Shown piece after piece: positions 50,786-64,000 of a stretch of DNA of 64,000 bases. The stretch spans positions 62,430,501-62,494,500 of the forward strand of contig CP142457.1 of the NCBI GenBank assembly GCA_038049695.1, written 5' to 3'. The DNA is from Cinnamomum chago. Its lineage: Eukaryota > Streptophyta > Magnoliopsida > Laurales > Lauraceae. Position 1 is the stretch's first letter. The number at the start of each line of letters is the position of its first letter. The notes under the pieces were generated by a model, which worked only from the letters and a program-made list of their open reading frames with translations, was not told the origin of the DNA and did not search any database. The translations under genes were made by a program, and so were the position numbers.

Positions 50786-51640
50786 TGAAGATGCGAAAAC
50801 AAAGAAAATACAAAAGGATGGACAGTTGATGATGAAGAGGAAAAAAGGAGAAAGAAAAACCAAATCCAAACACAATTAGGATCTCTGTCCAATAAATCCT
50901 CTATCCGTCTCTTGTTCTCACCACCATCTCCTTTTTCCTTTTTCTTCTACTCTTTCTTTCAAACGACAGCTTATTCTATCAGACATCTTCTACTTTGAGA
51001 AAGAAATAAGAGAGGTGGGAGTGGAACGGGATTGATGAGAATCGGTCCAAAAACGGGCCTTGATTTGGATGTTTTTCAAAGGGAGAGAGGTTCCGGTTTC
51101 GGTTTGTTACTTAGCGATATTAATACCCAGTAACTGCTGCAAATGCTAATATATAAAAAAAACAAGGAGGAGGAAGAGGAGGAGAGGGAGAGGGAGAGGA
51201 CGTGGGAGAGGGAGAGTAGGACTTTTTGAGTATTGCGTGGGAGTGGTGGTGTTGGGTTTGGAAAATTAGAAAATTATAAAACGCCATTCTCGGAAGAATC
51301 TCCTTACACCTAGCACTGCCACAAATACTGCATTAATTTTCACCGTTCACAAGATGGGGCCCACCATGGATGGATGGTGCAGCTTTGGGATTGGGGTTTC
51401 CGTGGTGGGTCCCACCAAGTGAACGTCCTCTAATTTCACAAGAGACTATGGGTGAATCTAGAGAGAAATCCCAGAGTTGAAGGAGTAGAATTAAACTCTA
51501 TAATGAGGCCCACCGCCCACATATTGAAAGTTTCGAGTCCACGGAATGAGCAGCCCATGAATTGTGGGATATCTCTAATTTTCATTCTAAGTTGAGTTGA
51601 GTTGAGTTGCGTTGGTCCCTTGATAAAATTGTTCATTTTC
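50786..51640 (-). promoter_or_regulatory. Upstream region of the BOI-like gene
   Basis: Pyrimidine-rich leader on the coding strand and GA-rich runs at 51168-51215. A TATATATT stretch lies near 51149-51157 on the minus strand, but I cannot assign a start site. Confidence 0.35.
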
Positions 51641-54598
51641 AACGGCAAATTAAGTAATAACCTGCCCGCCTAGAAATCAATCATGTGCTGCTGTTGTGGG
51701 GCGTCTCGTGTTTCTCCTAAAAATGACTATTTGATTAAAACTATGATCAGCATAAACGCATGTTTTTTTTATCAAATGGTCTATCCTACCGTGTGTTCAA
51801 CACTTCAACTCCTTTTGGAGTAAATTAAAAGGAGTAAATTTAGAGATGTCCTAGAAACAGAGGGGTATTCATTTTGGGCTACTTGAATTCTCAATAGGTG
51901 GGACACACACTATAATTCCATTCAAACCCAAGATTTATCTTGGCAAAGCCTTGGATATTGGCACTGATAATGTGGGTTTTTTTTTTTTTTTTGACAGAAG
52001 GTATGTGGGGGTTGTTGGTGCATACTGCATAGGAAATGTGGCCAGCTGGCTTTCATAGGGATGTTTTTTGGAAGGGCAATTTGCACCTTACAAATATAAA
52101 AGAAGTTTCCCACCAACGAAATTTTCTTGGTTTTGAAGTTTCGAACTTTGAACTCCTTGTTTCTCTCTCTTCCTTCCACTCATTTTAATTTCTTTCCTTA
52201 AGATGGGTGAGAAAGAAAGGGAGATGAACCGCTCCTCTCCAACCTAATCGCTTGGCTGTATAATTTAACTTCTTTGACAAATTAACTTAGAAAATGAATG
52301 CTATGTCTTACATCAGATTAATGAGTATAACCTCTCTTTTTCTACCTCATACTCAAAACAGTAATGAAATCCTCTCTTTATCCAAACTCAAAAGGTGGTA
52401 TGGAACTATTTGAAATCCGGACCCTTCATCACGTGGATCTCCTCGTAAAAAGAGATGCCGACTTGAGGATCTTTACATCACAATATCTTAATCAGATTAC
52501 AGATGTAATTTTTAACTAATTGTGGATCAATCAAAGTAACATGGACAATTGAGATCATCTCTTTATAGTCCATTGGAGAAACTGGGCATGAAAGACATCA
52601 ATTATAGGAGATATCGCCCGCTCAGAGAAACTTGCTCAAGTTGGGAGATAAGGCCCGCTCACATAAAATGGGAAAACCCATCATTGAACTGCAATTTGGT
52701 GAGAAAGGGGATATCCAACCAACTTGGCCATCCTTTTGTTCTCCTGTAGAGAAATTATTGGTTGAATCTTTTAAACACAAGCCACATGTTGGATGGGGTT
52801 GGATTGTGAGTTGGCCCACCTATGTGAGTTCTTCACGTGTATCAAAAATAAGATGCAGGGTTTTACAACTTGGCAAGAGTCATGTCAAATTTGGGCTCCA
52901 CCACCCAATGGTTAGAGTCCCTTTGGAGGTGGACAAAATTGATGCAGAAAACATGGGGAGAGAACCCCATTTTGAAACCATGAATGTCATCTCAATCCAA
53001 ATAAAAGGAAAAGATTTCACTCAGGCTATCTGGTTCTTTACATGGTGTGGCAGTATTTTGGCCTATGTACTTGTCTGTTTGTAACAACCAGGAAGTTGAT
53101 GATCACAGATAAAACTGTTGGGCACCCATAGAAGAAAGCTTTTTCCAATGAAACTAATAAAAATTATAATTTGAGAGGGTTCTGTGATGGGATTCTCCTA
53201 AAAGACCAAAACATGATGGAGTTTTAAAAGAGGTCGAACTCTCCCTCTACAAGACTTCAAAAGCTTGTTGCATCATGACAAGGTCGTTTATGTCATCTTC
53301 TTCACCAGAATTAGGTGATGGGGGGTGCCTTAATTTTTCTTTTTCTTATTAGAACGGTATAGAAAGTTAGAAGGTTTCTTGGTGTTTTTCCCTAAATCCA
53401 AGTCTGATTAAGGCCAAAGGCATCACAATTCACGCATTTTTTGCTGCTTTTTTCTTTGCTTAGGACCCACGAGGGCGGCATCTTCCATTAATCTCAGCAT
53501 TATTAACCTGCTGGCACGGCAGAATCACAACTCTCCCAACTTTGATCTTTCTTTTGTCCCTTTCATTATCAAATCACCAGTAGTTTAATTAAGGGTGGGT
53601 GCAACTTGGACGGGCGGGGTCGATGATGTTGAAAAGTATTTTAGCCGTCTCAACCAACGCCTAGAGGCTATGGTAAAATCCGTCCGTCTAAAAAGTTTAA
53701 TATGGTATTATAGTCAATTTGATCGTGTCCTTGGGTCACAAGATGAATGACTCAGCAATGAAACATATGCTGATCGGGTTCACCAGAGGGAGAGTGTTTG
53801 AAAATTATTTTAGCTCCCCTTACTTTGTAAATTATCCACCTAATTGCAATTTAGGTCGAGTCTAGTTGAGCATCCAAAACTTTCTTCTTCAATTGCTTTT
53901 CAAGAAGTATAAAATTTAGAAAGCATATATAATTCTTATATAAAACAGGGTATATATGCACAATGTCTATAGATAAGATGGGTATTGTGTTCAAATTTGG
54001 GCACCTGACATCTAAAATTGACACAAACCAACATTTAGGTTCGAACCCAAATCATACCATACCTGCTCAATCCAAGTTTCACTTGTTTTTGGTTCGGGGC
54101 ATGTGGGTCTCTGTTTGGCCCCATCGAGGTTGCACTACAACTATTGTTGGATGTGGATGTCATAACCATGCCATATGCCCAAACCTTCTTTGTCTTTTTT
54201 ATTGGTTTTATCAATACCACAAGATCCATGATTCTTCGTGGTATATTTACAAATTAGTGTTTGGATTTATCACATGAGCTTGCGGCATGAATGAAACTTT
54301 CAAGTAGGTCCAGCATGTTTTCTTCTGATAACTATAATTTATGAGTTCATATTTCTTCTAACAAATGATTCCAAAGGCCAAATCAATGTAAACAAAACAC
54401 AAATCATAAGCATCTATGTTAGGTAGAAGAGTTTTAAGACCTTTGGTATTTTTTCCACTTAAATTGTTTAATGGATGCTTCAAGTTTAATACAAATTTAA
54501 AAGCTTGTTTTACTAGATACAACTATGTTAATTCAGTGAAATATGTTTTCTTTTGTAAAATTAATATAATAATTTCTCATCTATAGTAGGAACTAGGA

Positions 54599-54632
<34 letters not shown>

Positions 54633-55068
54633 ATTTTCCTCCTCATTTCATCTTGTGTAAAAGTTTGGTGACGCACAATAAGAGGACTTCACTCTTCACA
54701 AAGTTCTATTTTTATGAGAGAAAAGAATTTACATTCCTACATCTCTTAGAGGAAATTGAAATCCTCTCCGACAAGGAAAATCAGTTTACTTCTTCCCTAT
54801 TTCAATAACAAAAATATACTACACCAATAAATGAAAAAAAGTGGCTTGCATAGCCTCTCTATTATGGAATTCTCTCATCTAACAAATGCATCACAGCATA
54901 GTTTCTTCTCTACTCATTAAAAGATAATTTTGCCGCCTTCATCTTTTTACTTTCATTTCATATTTCATTTCATTTTTGAGTCTACCATCTACTTTGGGAT
55001 GATATGGGTATAAGATCCTATGCAGCTCACTACCCCTAACCAAAGTTGAGATCAACATCGAAAATAAC
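51641..55068. other. Intergenic DNA
   Basis: No gene recognised. The longest frame (52632-53084, plus) shows no domain, signal or family resemblance. A poly(T) tract lies near 51977-51992 and TA/GA runs near 54600-54632. Confidence 0.45.
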
Positions 55069-55158
55069 TATTTTTCACATTCTAAACTGAACTTCTTCTT
55101 TTTTTTCTGATAAAAGGGTCAAAAAAAAAAAAAAGTTCAGTTTAGAATGTGAAAAATA
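55069..55158. repeat. Perfect 26-bp inverted repeat (hairpin)
   Basis: The arms 55069-55094 and 55133-55158 are exact reverse complements (arm begins TATTTTTCACATTCTAAACT), separated by 38 bases. Within the spacer, T-rich and A-rich stretches could extend the stem. The fold would be stable as DNA or RNA. Confidence 0.9.
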
Positions 55159-55966
55159 ACTTATACACAATATATTTAGTGTAATGGGATGTTGACTAGA
55201 ATGAAGCATTTTGCTTTGTACAAGATGAATGTTCAAGGCACATGCCGTATTCAAATATCAACAAACGTCTTATCTGGAAGAGTGTTTGAAACATCCAAAG
55301 GTATCTAGATTCTAGCCTGATCAAATATCAATTTTCTCTTAGCTCAACATTACACAGGCTGCACAGGGGAAGGTTTGCTTGTTTTATGAGTTTGGTTGAA
55401 CCCTAATGTCAATCATCATTCCCAATAAATCTCAGAAAGTAAGGCGCAATTTCTTGCGTTTCAGACACAGCCACTTTATTCTTGGCATTTCTTTAATGCT
55501 AACCCACCCAATTTTCATGTACTCCATTGACCCCAACCTCTCTTCTTTTTAGGGTTTTCTTGTTCTATTATTTTTGGTCATGGTCTCATGGCCACAATCC
55601 TTTTCCCCACCTTTACCACTTGTCCACAGAGTACCCACTACTACCCAGGGCTTAGAACAGGGCTCACTTGCAACCAAATGGGTGGAAGACTGACACAGTA
55701 ATCTAGTCTTCTTAAATCAAAACCAATGTCTAAATCCCAAGTTAAATTAAATTGATAAACTAGGGGAAAAAAATTAACCAAAACCATTGTTCAATAAGAA
55801 CAGACCAACAATTTCGATCGATTTTAACTAACTTCTTTTGTTTTATTAAATGATGTTACAAACAAGCTGGATCAAATGTTTTGGATTTTAAGTGCTTAGA
55901 TTGACAATTTGGCCTTTAAATTGATTCCTAATTATTGAGATATGACGAATTTCTCAAATATTCCAT
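55159..55966. other. Intergenic DNA
   Basis: Nothing recognised. Confidence 0.45.
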
Positions 55967-56272
55967 GGGCGTGTTTGGCACTTAACTAAGTTAAAGTGAA
56001 GTGAAGTGAATCCAGACAAGAATTGACAATGGTCATATCAAAAGTACACAATTTCAACATTCCCTTCATCTTTTTCAAAAAAAGTAAAAAAAGTCACCTC
56101 ATTTTTCCACTAAAAGACAAAAAAAACTCCACTTTTCTATATAAAAAGTCAAAAAGATTTTACATCAAACAACTAAAAACAAAACATCATCATAACACCT
56201 TATATTTTATTCTCTCTTAATTTGATGCTTCACCTCACCATACTTCAATTCACCATACATCCAAACAGGCCC
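55967..56272. mobile_element. 306-bp MITE, GGGCGTGTTTGG ends
   Basis: The left end GGGCGTGTTTGGCA and reverse-complemented right end GGGCCTGTTTGGAT are followed on both sides by GTGAA-type repeats (AAGTGAAGTGAAGTGAA on the left, GGTGAATTGAAGTATGGTGAGG reverse-complemented on the right in part). The interior is AT-rich. No clear target duplication. The ORF inside is not coding. Confidence 0.6.
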
Positions 56273-59200
56273 TGAGATCTCAAAGTTTGCAGAGAAATTC
56301 CAGTAATTACTTTATATATGCGCGATCTAAACATATAGAGATTTATATAAACACAATAAAAATGTGCCATTTTGGTAGAAAGTTTAAAACTGTACTGATA
56401 GGGGATTAAATTTCATTTGTTGTCTTTTCTAAGAAAATTGTTTTATAATTTATACATTACCATCTAATTGTAAAATTAAATACAGTTTTCAGCTTATAAT
56501 ACAATTTGGCCTCATGTCATTTTATCATTCTAGTAAGACTTTGAACTAGATATAAAATCTTTTTTCATGTATTCGGTCAAGTGCTACATTTCACAGCATT
56601 AGATTCAGATTTTGATTGGACAATACTGTGTGAATGTCAGCCTTCCTCTCCTTGGATGAGTTATTGAACTTGACAAAATTCCATTTGAGAACACAGGGAT
56701 GACCAAATTGGTTGGATATCCTATTTCTCACCCATCTGTCTCGGTTTCCATCTTTAGGTCGAGTAGGCTCTCACCCATTTATAATTTAAACAGTGCAAAA
56801 TAAAGCGTTCCTCCCACATAAACCCATTTTGTTTCAACGCAATCTGGGGGTGGGGGGGACCACTGTTGTTGTAATGGAATTTAGTCAAATTTTATGAAAG
56901 CCGAGACATTTATTATTATTATTACGTTATATATAATAAAAGATGAGACGTTCTTGTTAAATGGTTTGGATTTTTAATGAGTGAACACAGTGGTAGATCT
57001 TCACAAAATTTTCAATGAGGGTTAAGAGGATTATTACTCTTCTCACTTATATCATCTTAGCATTCTAATTAAACAACCCACAAGATCATTTTAGCATCAC
57101 CTTTTTTATCTCCTTCTACCAGCATCAACGACAATGCAAGAGCGTCAAAACCCAACAAATCTTTGAAAATAAAAGGGGAAAAAAAGAAGGCCCAGCAAGT
57201 CAATAATCAGGACCATTCATAACTTTTCCTGTCTTGACCGTTTCTCTTAGGCATCTATGCAAACAACCGGCGAAATAGCTGTGGAATAATGACGAGAAAA
57301 GGGTCCCTCTCTTCTCCTTTATTTATTTTGAGAGAGAGAGAGATGAATTTTGTAGAGGACAGACCATTTTGCAAGTGGCCAATTTTAGTTTGGTGGGATA
57401 GGGAAGATTGAAATAAACAAAAGAAAGGGATCCCATAGCCCTGATGATTACAGTTCAATAAATAAGTTAAAAAAAAATAAAAAAAAATAGCCCGGATGAT
57501 TGTATGCCGGAAGTTCTTTGGCACTTTATTTTTTAAATAGAATACGGTGATATGTGATTTATAAGGCTATTTCTATCAAATATAAGAGGGCTTTGACATG
57601 AATAATTTATATAAAATATCATATCTAGTGGATTTTACCCCAAGTGTTGTGAATCATTGATATTGTGGGTCTTGGATAAAAAGTAGTGACCATGAGATGG
57701 GTTGAAATCTTGGGAAACTAAAACGGTCCTCAATTGGGTGGCTGATGTTGAGATGCTTGTTCATGAGATAGACATCCACATTGTGACCCATGATATCAAT
57801 TGCTTTGAATTGCTACTCACATGGTGTCCTTAGTTCCTGTGTATCTTTTAGCTTTTACACTAAATAATTTATCACTTCCAATTGTCCGCTTGCTGCTAAG
57901 CTTTTATTGTTTGCAGAGTAAATATGGAGAATCAGTCCCATGTCAATGTTAGTAGGGTGCTAACAACATACATCTATCTTACTTTAACCTTTATAATCTT
58001 ACTCATATCACAAAGACCCCTAGCTCTATATTGAAGCTCAGCCGAAATTTCACATCACAAGGAGCCTATAAAAAGCTTTGCGCTCAATTCATATCATAGT
58101 GACTTGTTCCTTCATCTGTTCGTTTTCTACCAATTTATCATCTTCCCACCACATTAGTTTGGAAATTGGATTCTCCAACTGACTCCCACCAGCAGGTGAG
58201 TTGGTCAATAGAAAAGAAAGAGAACATTGTGCAGGTGCCCGGACCCATTTTTGGTTATCCTGATATGTGGCACAAAGGGTCCATTTTAATACGTTTCCCT
58301 CGAATAATGACTTGCCTACTTCAAATCTGATGGCAGAGTAGAGAATAAGATACAATGATATGAGAAATGCTGGACCACAAAGTGCAGATGCTCCATATTA
58401 GTCAAGGCAAAGAGTTAGATCAAACTCTGCCTCATTATGTTAGAAATCAGTATCATCGAAAGAGATATTCACAATTTTGATGAATCAATTTCTCCCTCTT
58501 TTAATTGGGGTATGTAAGAAAGGCCAAAATCAAGTGTGGGATAACTCAATTTTTGGATAAATGAGGAATAACGTCTATGGATGATTCGTGTAGATAGCAG
58601 TTGTTTTGTTCTTTGCCGTAAAAACTGAGTGTAGGGCAACCGAATTCTGAGATATCAAAGAGGGGCAATTTGAAACCAGGTGACAGGGCCATCACCCTGA
58701 CTTAGCAGTGATGGTCGAGTTGCCATAGGTGTGGCTAGGGGGGTTTGAGATAAGGGTCGGTTGTGGTGTTACTCATCCAGAGCATCAACCTTCGTTATTT
58801 AATTTCTTTTTCTTAATTATCGTCATTGTCGTCATAGCCTTATCCCAACTATATGGAGGTCAACTGCTTTAATTCTGTCTTAACATTCTATTATCATACA
58901 AGGGCCAAATCATTAGATTAGATAAATTGCACTTTTTCAGATCTATCATTGCCATTTTCATCTATGTCGTCATTGGCCAACTCCTTTTCCTTGAGAGGCC
59001 ATCAACCTACATAGAAACTATGTCATATATATATATAATTATTTATGACTCAATACATAATCTATTCGAGATAATCCTGTATGGACTATCAGCATGAATC
59101 ATTGGTCTTGTTTAAAAGCACACTTAACACTATTGAGACTATGTTGGACCATTAAGCCAACTAAAAAATCTGGTAAATGCACTTCCATGTGGTCCATTTT

Positions 59201-60722
59201 AGACTAAGCACGAGACTAGTGGGTGCTTGATAAAATAATCTAGATGGTTCTTCACGTGGGATCACTGTAATAAAACACAAACTGGACAGTCCATCAAGGC
59301 ATCTCCCTCTCCCTCTCTCCAATAAGAATGAGATAATATTTAAAAGGGTAACTGTTCAGCGAGCAGCATAGTCTTCTCTCATTCACTATTTTTCTTCAGC
59401 CTTTGGAAAAGGAGAAATGGGAGTGACCCAATTTCTACATCTTTTCCATCATTCATCACTGAGATTCCAGGAACTTACAAGAGTGGGAAAAGCCAAAGAT
59501 AGCTGAATAAAGGGGGTGGGGGGAGAATATAATCCAATATGGAGTATGTGGGTGATTTTCCTTTTGCTGTCCAATTGGTAGCATGGGTGGAATGGGTCAA
59601 TTCATCCACTCCACCTCTCCCAACTAACATTATTATTAAGAAGAGATCACAAGTCCCTTAGTAGTACATATGACCAAGCAATGGTGTCAGGATCCCTTTC
59701 CTTTGCCTCCACGTTCCTCTGCCTGTTGGCCTCACTGTTCTATCATGCTCTTCTCATCTGGACATCTCTTGCACACATCCCCTAAAAGACCCATTTCACC
59801 AATTTAATTTAGATTTTTAGATGGGAGATCTCTTTCCCTTGATTGCTTGTATTACTTTAGTTGTTTTAACAGGTTCCTAACCTTCATCAACTAAATCATT
59901 TTCTTCTGTGAGGACCCACAAAAGTAATAAGATTGGTAGGGAGGGCCCACCACTAGCAATCTCTCTCTTTCTTTCTTTCTTTCCTTTTTCCTCCTCCTCA
60001 TTGTCCAGCTTCCCATCACATGCTTCTTGAGTTGTTTCACTTTCTTTTTTCCCTTTGAAAATTCAAAAATTCAGATTACCCAGGGAAAGGAAGGTGCATC
60101 CTTCATTGGCCCTCTTCTTCTTGTCTGAACATCTTCCAGTCTTGGATGCTACTTCACACCTTTGTAGACCCCAACCCCTCCAGTTTCTATAGAATTGACT
60201 CCTATCTGAGTCTTCACTAAGCCTAACCTTTCTGGTAAATAGCCAACTGTGCGCAGGGATTGGCTTATGAAATCTGAGATGCTAACCATTTATTAAGTAG
60301 CCATCAAATCGACCATCATTGGCCTAATTTAAATGGGTTTCCAGATCTGGTTTGGCCCACTAGATCTGGATGATTTTTGGGATGAGTACAGCTATCAGTG
60401 GGCCAAGCCCATGACAGATGAATCAAATAATTAATTTAGGCCCCGCCTATCTTGGTGATGAATTCTAATAGAGTTGTTGGTTGAGACCATTGCCAGGAAA
60501 AAAATTACATGATAGTCACAGCAAAACATTATATCACGGGATAAAATAATCAGAAACTTCTATCATAGTTTTCTAGTACAACTCTTGATGCCGACCACAA
60601 AGTAGATGGCCAGTACAAGACGGACCCACAGCATGTAAGATGGTTGAGAATTCAGAATTTCTTCCTGGTCAAATTCACACTACAAAATATTGGAAGCATG
60701 ATTAGTTCTCTTAGCTGAGATG
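56273..60722. other. Long intergenic stretch
   Basis: No gene found in 4.4 kb. Small frames at 57255-57524 and 58089-58355 (minus) show no recognisable feature. A GA run lies near 57330 and a (CTTT)n run near 59966-59983. Confidence 0.45.
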
Positions 60723-61556
60723 AATATTGTGTGGGGTAATTCTTAATACGCCAAAGTTATGTTAAACTCAGAAATAATGCCAGTCTCTTATACTCCATTT
60801 CGGCTACGTGCGTTTCAGCTCGGACGCTGATGCACTAGTCGAGACCAACACTGGTCGCCACGATCTCGGCCATGTGCCTTTTCCTCAGTCACGCATCTCG
60901 ACTGTAACTGGATGACAAACTGCTAACCGAGACAGGCATTGACAGCCATGTCCCGCCTTAGGACACGTGGTAGAATACGAGCACGTGCTGATGGGACAAA
61001 TACACCATCCCAACCGTCCAAAATCCTTATCAAATCCCTGATAGAGCATCATCCAGCGGCTGCAGCCATATCAAGACAGGGCCTAAGAAAGGATCCGATA
61101 GGACCTTTGCCTCCAACAAGTCAAGATAAGATTAGGCCTAATGTGACTGGCATTTAATGCAATTTGGGCTGATCGGACCATCATGTAATTTAATATGGGC
61201 TATGATGGATCCTCATTAATTACTTTGTGGGCTGATCAGACCTCAGCAGTCAAATCATTAGGCCCACTATCAAGTGTCTAGAGGATTTTCTCCTATAAAG
61301 AGAATATCAGTCCAAGCCAGGTACGCATGCATGCACTCTCCTAGCCGTTACTCTGCCTCTCTCCTTCTTCAACCTTAGTTCAGTCCCTGCACTAACTTAT
61401 GCATCGGAGAGCCCTGTGCTACCCACAGCCAAGGTCCTTTCACTGCCCTTTTTTCCCTTTCAGGTCCCTGAAGCGGCTAGCTCTCTACAGTAATTTGGAT
61501 AAGTCCTACGAGATTCCTCTAATATTGCGAGTTATATTTTCTGCACTTACAAATAT
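60723..61556 (+). repeat. Solo LTR, family 2
   Basis: The LTR is 60728-61551 (824 bp), TGTGTGGGG..CTTACA, with a perfect 5-bp duplication AATAT at 60723-60727 and 61552-61556. No interior or second LTR is present, so it arose by LTR-LTR recombination. The copy at 27641-28460 is related but clearly diverged. Confidence 0.9.
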
Positions 61557-63450
61557 CTTCGGAAAGTTTTGTTGCAATGAGCCCTTCCTTTGAAATAGTC
61601 CTGTTAATAATTATCTTTATGAATCAGTTGGGCTGGGCTAAATCCTGTCCAACATCATCCTGTTTTACTGTTTAGGTATCAGCCTAATACACAGGTCCGG
61701 CCTAGCTCATTAGGCCTACCCTAGCTACCTTGTTTGCAAGTTTCATTCCCCTTCACGTGAAAACGTTGGGCCATGATGGTCCACTATAGTTGGATAACTG
61801 GGACAATCCAGCCCATTTTGTCATTGAGACATAAAATAGGACCAAGCAGAATCCATGGGCTTACAAAAAAGAAAAGGCCCATTGCAAATTAGGATTAGAC
61901 TGAGACCGGGCTGGAAAACCCCATTCTAAGCCCAAAATTATGTACTTGGTTTGGTGCTGCTCTGTAGGACAAGTTGAATCAAGTAGATAGGAACAAATAC
62001 CGATATGAAACGCATGCTGATGTTGTTCTCCTGTCAGCCCATTTTCACTTCTGCAAAAGTAGTCGGTACTCTCCTCCTGCATACCCACTTCCACTTGGAT
62101 GCATTCAATTCATTGAGATAGATTCTATGCATAGAGGACATTGAAGATAGGTGGTAGTTCAAACATCAATCTGGTCAAATTATCCTAACACTCAATTTTG
62201 AACCCATTAGAATTTATAATTTTTGTAGAACAATTACGCGAGTTGTAACTAAATTAAATGGTAGTCTATGATTTGATGATTGTCAAATTCATGAGAGGTG
62301 GATGAGTCTAAATGAGTTGGATTATCAAAAGTGAAAAAAAAAAAAAAAAAAAAACCCCTGAATTCTAAATAAATTACAAAGTTCTCTACGGTCACAAGGA
62401 CCCCTCTCTCTGTCTCATAATTAGTGATTGCCAAAGGTGGATTAGACCTAATGCTAATTAATTGGTCATGTCATGAAGAAAACTAGAGAAAGGGTGGGGT
62501 TTCTCTTGGTCATAAAGCTAGTGAGAGATGCAATACAACCCTTTCCCTCCTGTTTCAATGGTGGCTGGGAGTTGAAATGGTAAAATCCCATCAAGCCTCT
62601 AGTTGGGTTAGGTCACATTAGCTTTCATGTGACCTTATCTTTCTCCCTTCTCTTTTATCTACTCCAACTTTAATATGTATGTTGTGGGTACCTTTCCCAT
62701 TCTCACCTCCATATTCCTCACACCTATTCTCACGTTGCTTTCTTTCAATTGCCACGAATCCGTCTGCTCTCCATCGATTATTGAAAGCAGAATACACAGG
62801 AGCCTTTTACTTGGTATTATTGCCTTTAGAAAATGCCGACAACACTCACTAAATGCATGTTCCTCCAAGGAGATACGCATATCTCTATATCAATTTCACC
62901 AAAGTCCTATTGTAGTTTTGCCCATGGGGTGTTGAAGCCAAGATGACCTGTTACCACCATTTGGTTCCATTATAATATCTTTCCAGACAGTGCCCCACGG
63001 TTTGAGTTTGAAAATTAATAAAAATCTCAACCACAATCCACCAACTTAATTTAACATGTTTCTTTGATTAACAGGGAATACTTTCTATTTGATGGCAAGG
63101 GGAAACAAAGTCTAAATAAATATCAACAAGGAATGCTTTCTATTTGATGGACTGGTGACTTGAATAAATACAAATATTTAACAAGGATATGCAATACAAG
63201 TGGGTATAGTTGACCCTCGAGCTAAATCTATCATGGGTTTACTTCCATCATATACAAATTAAGAGTCAGGTAAGAATGTGATGGACAACAAGTGGCAGAA
63301 TAATTTCAAAAACCTGAAGATGGTATGAAATCAAGTCAAGAAGGATATTGTCGACTTTTTTTTACTTTTTTTTAATGATGTGGGCACCATAGAGGTCTTT
63401 GATTTAATAGGACTAATTCTTCGGGTGGCGCCTGCTAAACGGCCACACAA
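61557..63450. other. Intergenic DNA
   Basis: Includes a poly(A) tract at 62334-62354 and GGCCT-rich fragments near 61630-61960. No gene recognised. Confidence 0.45.
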
Positions 63451-63788
63451 ACGTATACCGGCCAAATTTGGGGCATTTCAAACCCAAGACAAGAGGAGCA
63501 AACCCACACCTAATGCATACTTCAAATGGCCATAATCTCGTATTTGAGTATTGTCTCGCTGCAGACTCATACTTGTTTTGAAGCTATCGACTAGCTCTAC
63601 ACATGTGCCAATAGGCAATTGCAGTTTTCAAAGCCAAACAAGGAAATTTTGAAGGTAAGAACACAATTTGTGTGCAAAACTTCCAATTTATAGTAGTTTC
63701 TGATTTATCTTATTTTAGAGCTTTTTAGTGGATTTTCGTGAAATATTATAAAAAGAGATTTAGAGTTTGGTTTTCACGTAGTAAGAGT

Positions 63789-63820
<32 letters not shown>

Positions 63821-64000
63821 ATAACTTTTACCATTTTAGAAAAGTTAGGGTTGTGGCCTTTTGGGTTGCTATATAAGTTCGGTTTTTCTTTAGAATTTTC
63901 CCTAGTTCTTTCTTGTGGATTTACGATTTTATTATTAGATCATGAGGACAGTGCTTTCGTCTTTAATCCATTCCTGCATTCCACTACGTAAAAAGAGTTA
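63451..64000 (+). other. Possible edge of another retroelement
   Basis: CTTCAAATGGCCATAA (63521-63536) recalls CTTCGAATGGCCATAA inside the first LTR (1458-1473), a motif I have seen in plant LTRs. A TATA-like GCTATATAAGTTCGG follows at 63868-63882, and a poly(T) tract lies at 63788-63811. The window ends before any second boundary. Confidence 0.3.

Noticed and set aside
52632..53084. 150-residue plus-strand ORF
   Set aside because: No family resemblance, no splice-linked partner and ordinary intergenic composition.

Overview
The window is plant nuclear DNA. It has spliced genes with GT-AG introns, plant-only families (FLZ zinc finger, chloroplast beta-amylase, BOI-type RING ligase, RLCK-VII kinase), AT-rich intergenic DNA and many plant transposable elements. 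Intergenic fragments rich in GGGCCCA-type words would suit a woody angiosperm, possibly a magnoliid, but that is only an impression. No bacterial, organellar or viral gene block was seen.

Layout. 222-9456 is a 9.2-kb LTR retrotransposon with about 3.0-kb LTRs that look identical, a perfect 5-bp target duplication and an internal region with no usable coding capacity (LARD-like). 9457-17640 is intergenic and holds three MITE-like elements, one with nested insertions, and a striking alternating inverted repeat at 15828-16025. 18498-23020 (+) is a four-exon receptor-like cytoplasmic kinase; its first intron carries an 81-bp tRNA-like retroposon. 24866-26306 is a candidate Pack-MULE: 9-bp target duplication, terminal inverted repeats, an array of 18-bp palindromes and a captured gene fragment that resembles plant NAF1. 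27641-28460 is an old LTR, and a related solo LTR lies at 60728-61551. 28685-28973 (+) is a two-exon gene for a 60-residue membrane-anchored protein, visible only after splicing.

On the minus strand follow plastid beta-amylase BAM3 (30438-33800, four exons), an FLZ protein with a 49-residue in-frame tandem duplication (39008-40923), a single-HMG-box protein (43471-44639) and a BOI-type RING E3 ligase (49363-50785, four exons). From about 51 kb to the end I found no convincing gene, only MITEs, hairpins, low-complexity tracts and the solo LTR.

The genes form no pathway cluster. The kinase (immune signalling), FLZ (SnRK1 adaptor) and BOI-like ligase (stress and hormone ubiquitination) belong to regulatory families, and BAM3 degrades plastid starch, but nothing in the sequence links them functionally. 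Exon boundaries were set by reading frame, GT-AG consensus and recalled family conservation. No alignment or database search was run.
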